DNA of 18,703 nucleotides from Pseudomonadota bacterium (GTDB lineage Bacteria; Pseudomonadota; Gammaproteobacteria; Burkholderiales; Burkholderiaceae_C): positions 1-18,703 of the forward strand of contig JAEWVY010000238.1 in assembly GCA_023396625.1 (NCBI GenBank). Reading direction: 5' to 3'. Each line of letters begins with the position of its first letter. Positions within the stretch are counted from its first letter, which is position 1. A program made the translations under genes and the position numbers. Below are positions 13,939 through 18,703 of the stretch, one piece after another. Below the pieces are notes generated by a model. It made no database searches, was not told the DNA's origin, and saw only the letters and a program-made list of their open reading frames with translations.

Positions 13939-14877
13939 TCAGCGCAGCCGGCGGATCAGGCTGGAAGTGTCCCAGCGCCGGCCGCCCATGCGCTGCACAT
14001 CGGCGTAGAACTGGTCGACCAGGGCGGTGACGGGCAGCGTCGCGCCGTTGCGCTGGGCCTCGGCCAGCACCAGTCCCAGGTCCTTGCGCATCCAGTCCAC
14101 GGCGAAGCCGAAGTCGAAGCGGTCGGCCACCATGGTCTTGCCGCGGTTGTCCATCTGCCAGCTTTGCGCCGCGCCCTTGCCGATCACGTCGAGCACCTGA
14201 TCCATGTCCAGGCCCGCCTTTTGCCCGAAGGCGATGGCCTCGGACAGGGCCTGCACCAGCCCCGCAATGCAAATCTGGTTGACCATCTTGGCCAGCTGGC
14301 CCGCCCCGCTTTCGCCCATGCGCGTGAATGCCCGTGAAAACGCCAGGGCGACGGGGCGGGCGGCTTCGAATGCCGCCTCGTCGCCCCCGCACATGACCGT
14401 GAGGGCGCCGTTTTGCGCGCCGGCCTGGCCCCCGGAAACCGGGGCGTCGACGAACCGCAGCCCGAGCGCGTCCGCGGTGGCGGCGAGTTCACGCGCCACG
14501 TTGGCCGAGGCCGTGGTGTGGTCCACGAAAATGGCGCCTGGCGCCATGCCCGCGAAAGCGCCGTCCGCAGCCCGGTCCTTGCCCTGGAGGCTGCCCAGCG
14601 TCACCGCGCGCAGGTCTTCGTCGTTGCCGACGCAGCAGAAGACCATCTCGGCTCCTTGCGCGGCTTCGCGAGGGGTTTGCGCATGTTTTGTGGCGTTTCC
14701 CAGCGTGAATTCTTGACACCACGCTATCGATTTTGAAGTTGTTCGGTTGTAGACCGTGACATCGTGGCCGGCGGCGGCGAGATGGCCCGCCATGGGGTAA
14801 CCCATGACGCCGAGCCCCAGGAAGGCGACTTTGCGTGGGGGGGTGGGCTCGTACAGTCGGGAGTGGATGCTGCTCAT
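13939..14877 (-). CDS. NAD(P)-dependent beta-hydroxyacid dehydrogenase (GarR/HIBADH family)
   Basis: This 312-residue oxidoreductase acts on a 3-hydroxyacid such as tartronate semialdehyde or 3-hydroxyisobutyrate; the exact substrate cannot be read from the sequence. It has the N-terminal Rossmann loop FLGLGVMGYPMAGHL (GLGVMG at 21-26), the substrate segment DAPVSGG (144-150), and the catalytic Lys197 in GAGQLAKMVNQ. A relation to beta-alanine or malonate-semialdehyde metabolism is possible but speculative. It lies 51 bp after pilU on the same strand and might be read from the pil transcript. A stretch coding for residues 44-70 is much less GC-rich than the rest and uses codons such as ATA, AAA, ACA and TCA that the neighbours avoid. 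Confidence 0.88.
   Translation of the reverse strand: MSSIHSRLYEPTPPRKVAFLGLGVMGYPMAGHLAAAGHDVTVYNRTTSKSIAWCQEFTLGNATKHAQTPREAAQGAEMVFCCVGNDEDLRAVTLGSLQGKDRAADGAFAGMAPGAIFVDHTTASANVARELAATADALGLRFVDAPVSGGQAGAQNGALTVMCGGDEAAFEAARPVALAFSRAFTRMGESGAGQLAKMVNQICIAGLVQALSEAIAFGQKAGLDMDQVLDVIGKGAAQSWQMDNRGKTMVADRFDFGFAVDWMRKDLGLVLAEAQRNGATLPVTALVDQFYADVQRMGGRRWDTSSLIRRLR
14723..14738 (+). repeat. 16-bp block matching the intergenic repeat at 5331-5346
   Basis: GCTATCGATTTTGAAG here differs at two positions from GCTATCTATTTTGTAG upstream of the binding-protein gene. It lies in the low-GC patch of the dehydrogenase gene. It could be a repeat fragment absorbed into coding sequence, or a chance match. 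Confidence 0.3.
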
Positions 14878-14928
14878 GCGATGCTTTCTGGTGACCGGGC
14901 AGGCCTTGACCGGCGACGCGGACAGGGG

Positions 14929-16065
14929 TTAGACAATGGAGAAATGCTCGGTGCCGGCTGACAGATCGGGCGACTTGTTCCGCTTGCTGTTGAGCTTGAT
15001 CTGCAGCCGCAGGTCGTTGACGGAGTCGGCGTGGCGCAAGGCGTCCTCGTAAGTGATGGCCTCGCTTTCGTAGGCGTCGAACAGTGCCTGGTCGAAAGTC
15101 TGCATGCCGAGGTTGCGGCTTTTCTTCATGATCTCCTTGATCTCGGAAACCTCGCCCTTGAAGATCAGGTCGGCGATCAGCGGGGTGTTGAGCAGGACCT
15201 CGACGGCGGCCAGGCGCCCCTTGCCGCTCTGGCGCGGCACCAGACGCTGGGAAATCAGCGCCTTGAGGTTGAGCGACAGGTCCATCAGCAGCTGTGCCCG
15301 CCGTTCCTCTGGGAAGAAGTTGACGATGCGGTCGAGGGCCTGGTTGGCACTGTTGGCGTGCAGCGTGGCCATGCACAGATGACCGGTTTCGGCGAAAGCG
15401 ATGGCGTGCTCCATGGTTTCGCGGTCGCGGATTTCACCCATCAGGATGACATCGGGCGCCTGGCGCAGCGTGTTCTTCAGCGCGGCTTCCCAACTGTCGG
15501 TGTCGAGCCCGACCTCGCGCTGGGTGACGACGCAGTTCTTGTGCGCGTGCACGAATTCCACGGGGTCCTCGACGGTGACGATGTGCCCGTAGGAATTCTC
15601 GTTGCGCCAGTCGACCATCGCGGCCAGTGTGGTGGACTTGCCCGAACCCGTGGCCCCCACCAGAATGCACAGGCCGCGCTTGGTCATGGCGACGTCCTTG
15701 AGCACAGGGGGCATGCCCAGCCCGTCGATGGTGGGCAGAGTCTGTGGAATCACCCGCAGCACCATGCCGATCTTGCCCTGCTGCACAAACGCGTTCACGC
15801 GGAAACGCCCGATCTGCGCCGGGGCGATCGCGAAATTGCACTCCTTGGTGCGTTCGAAATCAGCGGCCTGCTTGTCGTTCATGATCGAACGCGCCAGGGC
15901 CTGGGTGTGCACCATGGTCAGTGGCTGGGGCGAGAGCTTCGCCACCTTGCCGTCGACCTTGATGGCGGGCGGAAAGTCGGCGGTGATGAACAGGTCGCTG
16001 CCATTGCGGCTGATCATGAGCTTGAGCAAATCGTTGATGAACTTGCTGGCCTGGTCTCTTTCCAT
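14929..16065 (-). CDS. pilU: Type IV pilus retraction ATPase PilU
   Basis: This 378-residue ring ATPase of the PilT/VirB11 class is the accessory retraction motor that works with PilT at the inner-membrane base of the type IV pilus. It has Walker A GATGSGKST (137-145), an Asp box VEDPVEFVH (about 165-173), Walker B VILMGEIRD (206-214) and a His box ETGHLCMATLH (226-236). The N-terminus (SRNGSDLFITADFPP) and a C-terminal tail longer than that of PilT are characteristic of PilU. The ATG at 16065 has GGAG 8 nt upstream; in-frame sequence further up reads through the preceding gene and is not used. It is the third gene of the pilT-cNMP-pilU set, 26 bp after the second. Confidence 0.94.
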   Translation of the reverse strand: MERDQASKFINDLLKLMISRNGSDLFITADFPPAIKVDGKVAKLSPQPLTMVHTQALARSIMNDKQAADFERTKECNFAIAPAQIGRFRVNAFVQQGKIGMVLRVIPQTLPTIDGLGMPPVLKDVAMTKRGLCILVGATGSGKSTTLAAMVDWRNENSYGHIVTVEDPVEFVHAHKNCVVTQREVGLDTDSWEAALKNTLRQAPDVILMGEIRDRETMEHAIAFAETGHLCMATLHANSANQALDRIVNFFPEERRAQLLMDLSLNLKALISQRLVPRQSGKGRLAAVEVLLNTPLIADLIFKGEVSEIKEIMKKSRNLGMQTFDQALFDAYESEAITYEDALRHADSVNDLRLQIKLNSKRNKSPDLSAGTEHFSIV

Positions 16066-16091
16066 GTGAAAAACTCCGTTGTGCGGCCGCT

Positions 16092-16727
16092 TCAACCGCG
16101 CCGGCCACCAAGATGCTCGCCCACGGCGCGCAAGCGCAGCGACAGCTTGCGCGCCAGCAGCGCCACCAAGCTGGCGGCGAGCCGGGGTTGCTGGTTCAGC
16201 ATGTCGTCCAGTGCTTGCGCGCTGAGCACGGCCATGCGGCATTCGGTGAGCGTCAGGCAGGAGGAAAAGCGCCGCCCGCCGTCGAGCAGCGACATTTCCC
16301 CGAGCACTTCACCGGGACGGGCTTCACTCATCCGCAAGCGCTCGCCCGAGGCCAGGACGCGGTCCACGGCGACGGAGCCGCTGAGCAGCACCATGAGGAA
16401 ATTGCCATATTCGTCCTGCCGCGTGACTTCCCGGTCAGCCGCCACGACGGCATAGTCGAAGAAATGCACCAACCGGTCCATGGCGTCGCCATCGAGGCAG
16501 CGCATGTGCGGGTCCTGCGCCCAGAGCGCGCGCAGCATGGCCCCGCCCTTGGCGTCCGCCAGCCGGTGCGCGTCGACTTCCACCGCCCGGGCCTCCCAGG
16601 GGACGGTGGGCTGACTGCCGCCCTCACTGTCCCGAAGGAGGAACGCGGTCTGGAAGAACGCGGAGCTGCCGCTTTCAGGTGCCGCGGCTTGAGGCCTTTT
16701 CCGCATCAGATTCAGGATGCCCTTCAT
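16092..16727 (-). CDS. Cyclic-nucleotide-binding-domain protein between pilT and pilU
   Basis: This 211-residue protein has an N-terminal region without recognised domain (to about residue 80) and a C-terminal cNMP-binding beta-roll (EYGNFLMVLLSGSVAVDRV ... GEVLGEMSLLDGG). It ends soon after the final helix with no helix-turn-helix, so it is not a CRP-type transcription factor. The phosphate-binding cassette reads GEMSLLDGGRRFSSC. Aligned by eye with CRP, the residue at Arg82 is Phe, with Arg one place earlier, so nucleotide binding is uncertain. The ATG at 16727 has GAGG 5 nt upstream. It lies 55 bp after pilT and 26 bp before pilU. The context suggests a local ligand-responsive regulator of retraction; this is inference. 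Confidence 0.85.
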   Translation of the reverse strand: MKGILNLMRKRPQAAAPESGSSAFFQTAFLLRDSEGGSQPTVPWEARAVEVDAHRLADAKGGAMLRALWAQDPHMRCLDGDAMDRLVHFFDYAVVAADREVTRQDEYGNFLMVLLSGSVAVDRVLASGERLRMSEARPGEVLGEMSLLDGGRRFSSCLTLTECRMAVLSAQALDDMLNQQPRLAASLVALLARKLSLRLRAVGEHLGGRRG

Positions 16728-16782
16728 GTGCGCCTCGCTGGTGGGTCGTGGAAGAGGTGGTGGAAAGAAACTTCCTGGGAAA

Positions 16783-17826
16783 TCAGCCCGGGAAGTTTTC
16801 CGGAATCTTCGCCTTCGAGCGAGCTTCCGCCGGTGAAATGATGTTGCGCCGGACCAGCTCGGAGAGGTTCTGGTCCAGGGTCTGCATGCCGAAGCTGTTG
16901 CCGGTCTGAATAGCGGAATACATCTGCGCGACCTTGGCTTCACGGATCAGGTTGCGGATGGCGCTGGTGCCGAGCATGATCTCGTGCGCGGCGACGCGGC
17001 CGGAGCCGTCCTTGATCTTGCACAGGGTCTGCGAGATCACCGCCACCAGCGATTCGGACAGCATCGCCCGGACCATGTCCTTTTCCTCGGCGGGGAACAC
17101 GTCGATCACGCGGTCGATGGTCTTGGCCGCGCTCGAAGTGTGCAGCGTGCCGAAGACAAGGTGGCCGGTTTCGGCCGCCGTCATGGCCAGTCGGATGGTT
17201 TCGAGGTCGCGCAGCTCGCCCACGAGGATCGCGTCCGGGTCTTCCCGCAGGGCCGAACGCAGGGCGGCGCTGAACGACAGCGTGTGGGGCCCCACCTCGC
17301 GCTGGTTGATCAGGCACTTCTTGGATTCATGCAGGAACTCGATCGGGTCCTCGATGGTCAGCACGTGGCCGTATTCGCTCTCGTTGAGGTGGTTGACCAT
17401 GGCCGCGAGGGTGGTGGACTTGCCCGAGCCGGTCGGGCCGGTGACCAGCACCAGGCCCCGCGGCTTGAGGGCCAGATCGCCGAAGATCCGCGGCGCGTTG
17501 AGCTGCTCAAGCGTCAGAATCTTCGAGGGAATCGTCCGGAACGCGGCACCCGCGCCGCGCTGCTGGTTGAACGCGTTGACACGAAACCGGGCCAGCCCGT
17601 CGATCTCGAAGGAAAAATCGACCTCCAGGAACTCCTCGTAGGCCTTGCGCTGCGAATCGTTCATGATGTCGTAGATCATCGAGAACACGGCTTTGTGATC
17701 CAGTGCCTCGACGTTGATCCGGCGCACGTCGCCGTTGACCCGGATCATCGGAGGTAGGCCCGACGACAAGTGCAGGTCGGAGGCCTTGTTCTTGACGCTG
17801 AATGCCAGCAGTTGGGTGATGTCCAC
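16783..17826 (-). CDS. pilT: Type IV pilus retraction ATPase PilT
   Basis: This 347-residue hexameric ATPase depolymerises pilin and drives twitching motility. It has Walker A GPTGSGKST (130-138), an Asp box IEDPIEFLH, Walker B AILVGELRD (199-207), a His box ETGHLVFGTLH (219-229) and the PilT hallmark AIRNLIRE (289-296). The start is a GTG at 17826, giving (M)DITQLLAFSVKNKASDLHL, the typical PilT N-terminus, with GAGG 5 nt upstream. An extension to an upstream in-frame ATG would cross into yggS and is rejected. It is first in an operon with the cNMP-domain gene and pilU, and diverges from yggS with a 37-bp gap. Confidence 0.96.
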   Translation of the reverse strand: MDITQLLAFSVKNKASDLHLSSGLPPMIRVNGDVRRINVEALDHKAVFSMIYDIMNDSQRKAYEEFLEVDFSFEIDGLARFRVNAFNQQRGAGAAFRTIPSKILTLEQLNAPRIFGDLALKPRGLVLVTGPTGSGKSTTLAAMVNHLNESEYGHVLTIEDPIEFLHESKKCLINQREVGPHTLSFSAALRSALREDPDAILVGELRDLETIRLAMTAAETGHLVFGTLHTSSAAKTIDRVIDVFPAEEKDMVRAMLSESLVAVISQTLCKIKDGSGRVAAHEIMLGTSAIRNLIREAKVAQMYSAIQTGNSFGMQTLDQNLSELVRRNIISPAEARSKAKIPENFPG

Positions 17827-17863
17827 GGGTCCCTCGGTCGCTTTGGTACGCTTGAGGTCGATT

Positions 17864-18556
17864 ATGACGACGATTTCCAGCAACCTCCAGGCGGTGCGTG
17901 ACCGGATCGCGGCGGCCTGCCACGCAACCGGGCGCGACCCCAAGAAAGTCACACTGCTGGCGGTGTCCAAGACCTTCGGTGCGGAGGCCGTGCGCGAGGC
18001 GTGGCGCGCAGGCCAGACGGAGTTTGGCGAAAACTACATCCAGGAAGCGGTGGAGAAGATGGCCCCTCTGGCCGACCTGCCGCTCGTGTGGCACTGCATT
18101 GGACCGATCCAGGCCAACAAGACGCGGCTGGTGGCCGAGCATTTCCACTGGGCGCACACGGTCGATCGCCTGAGGATCGCTGAGCGCCTGTCGGCGCAGC
18201 GTCCCGCGCATCTGCCCCCGCTGCAGGTGTGTGTCCAGGTCAACATCGACGGCGGGCCAACCAAGTCCGGCGTGGCGCCGGCTGATGCCCTGGCGCTGGC
18301 GCGCGAGGTGGCGGCCCTGCCCCGCCTGACGCTGCGTGGCCTGATGACGATTCCCGAACCGGCCCCCGGATTCGACGCCGCCCTCGCCGTTCACCGGCGT
18401 GCCCGGGCGCTGTTCGACGATTTGCGCGCCCAGGGCCTGCCCCTGGATACCCTCTCCATGGGCATGACGGGCGACATGGAGGCGGCGATCTCCGCCGGCA
18501 GCACGATGGTGCGCGTGGGCACGGCGATCTTCGGCGGACGTCCCGCCCGGGCGTAG
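17864..18556 (+). CDS. yggS: YggS family PLP-binding protein (PLP homeostasis)
   Basis: This is a 230-residue single-domain alanine-racemase-like barrel that binds pyridoxal phosphate and helps balance vitamin B6 and amino-acid pools; it is not known as a racemase. Lys36 in LLAVSKTF is the expected PLP lysine. Further family motifs are FGENYIQEA, WHCIGPIQ-NK, VCVQVNID, LRGLMTIP and the phosphate-binding SMGMTGDMEAAI with a terminal GTAIFG. The ATG at 17864 has GAGG (17854-17857) 6 nt upstream; longer in-frame extensions lie opposite pilT and are rejected. The divergent yggS-pilT arrangement is common in proteobacteria. Confidence 0.95.
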   Translation: MTTISSNLQAVRDRIAAACHATGRDPKKVTLLAVSKTFGAEAVREAWRAGQTEFGENYIQEAVEKMAPLADLPLVWHCIGPIQANKTRLVAEHFHWAHTVDRLRIAERLSAQRPAHLPPLQVCVQVNIDGGPTKSGVAPADALALAREVAALPRLTLRGLMTIPEPAPGFDAALAVHRRARALFDDLRAQGLPLDTLSMGMTGDMEAAISAGSTMVRVGTAIFGGRPARA

Positions 18557-18703
18557 CCGGTGGGCGGGGGGCCGCGCAGGGCCCCGGGCCAGCCGCCCGC
18601 GGTCGCGAGCGTGTGAAGCGTGCTTTCGCAGGTTTACGTTTCTCGCACGTTTGCCCGGATCAGCCCGGATCGCGGGGGGTCAGGTGCTTCCACTCTTGAA
18701 CGA
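18557..18703. other. Gene-free tail after yggS
   Basis: No coding region is supported in these 147 bases. They contain a GC-rich nested hairpin just after the yggS stop and a tandem pair of ten-base units (GCCCGGATCA/GCCCGGATCG, 18653-18672). The end may belong to the leader of a gene outside the window. Confidence 0.5.
18562..18598 (+). terminator. Possible yggS terminator hairpin
   Basis: GGGCGG (18562-18567) can pair with CCGCCC (18593-18598), enclosing GGGGCC (18568-18573) and GGCCCC (18580-18585). It starts six bases after the stop. No T-run follows, so intrinsic termination is uncertain. Confidence 0.35.

Noticed and set aside
14713..14718. TTGACA resembling a -35 promoter box on the + strand
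   Set aside because: It lies in the middle of a minus-strand gene with no convincing -10 at 16-18 bp and no + strand gene downstream.
16066..16242. 59-codon N-terminal extension of pilU
   Set aside because: The extension reads through the end of the cNMP-domain gene in another frame; the ATG at 16065 has a good ribosome-binding site and the family N-terminus.
17827..17970. 48-codon N-terminal extension of pilT to an ATG
   Set aside because: It would overlap yggS on the other strand; the GTG at 17826 gives the standard PilT start.
18653..18672. Tandem ten-base pair as a possible operator or start of an iteron array
   Set aside because: Only two units, both GC-rich and near the window edge; too little to support a function.

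Overview
The window is GC-rich proteobacterial DNA, most likely from a member of the Burkholderiales near the Comamonadaceae. That placement is an inference. It rests on protein style, on the pilT - cyclic-nucleotide-binding gene - pilU order, on the yraN/diaA/dolP cluster, and on short intergenic repeats that resemble ones I remember from Rhodoferax-, Polaromonas- and Variovorax-like genomes.

Region 1 (1-11198, all + strand) is a pyrimidine uptake and degradation locus. It starts inside preT, the flavin subunit of dihydropyrimidine dehydrogenase. Then come preA, dihydropyrimidinase (hydA), an amidohydrolase of the N-carbamoyl-beta-alanine type, a four-gene BMP/PnrA-type ABC importer (binding protein, double ATPase, two permeases) and a CodA-like cytosine deaminase. 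Read as a pathway: the importer brings in a nucleobase or nucleoside, CodA turns cytosine into uracil, PreTA reduces uracil to dihydrouracil, HydA opens the ring to N-carbamoyl-beta-alanine, and the last enzyme releases beta-alanine, CO2 and ammonia. The importer-codA part is one tight block with overlapping or nearly touching genes. No regulator, beta-alanine aminotransferase or semialdehyde dehydrogenase is visible.

Between hydA and the carbamoyl hydrolase lies a 592-bp gap (3430-4021) with no credible gene. It is filled by a ~525-bp inverted-repeat element. Its 78-bp outer arms match at 72 positions. Each arm carries a perfect 11-bp hairpin, and the differences between the two hairpin copies are compensated on both sides of the stem. 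A second, shorter repeat-like segment lies before the binding-protein gene.

Region 2 (11242-13920) is a housekeeping cluster. rsmI (-) and yraN (+) are divergent with start codons one base apart, followed by diaA and the lipoprotein gene dolP. This matches the E. coli rsmI-lpoA-yraN-diaA-dolP order without lpoA.

Region 3 (13939-17826, - strand) holds, in transcription order, pilT, a small cyclic-nucleotide-binding-domain protein, pilU and a beta-hydroxyacid dehydrogenase. The first three look like a twitching-motility operon. yggS (+) diverges from pilT, and a gene-free tail closes the window.

I see no CRISPR array, tRNA, rRNA, transposase or phage gene. The strongest unexplained signals are the covarying inverted-repeat element inside the catabolic locus, a cysteine at a substrate-pocket position of the cytosine deaminase, and a low-GC patch inside the dehydrogenase that contains a near-match to the second intergenic repeat.
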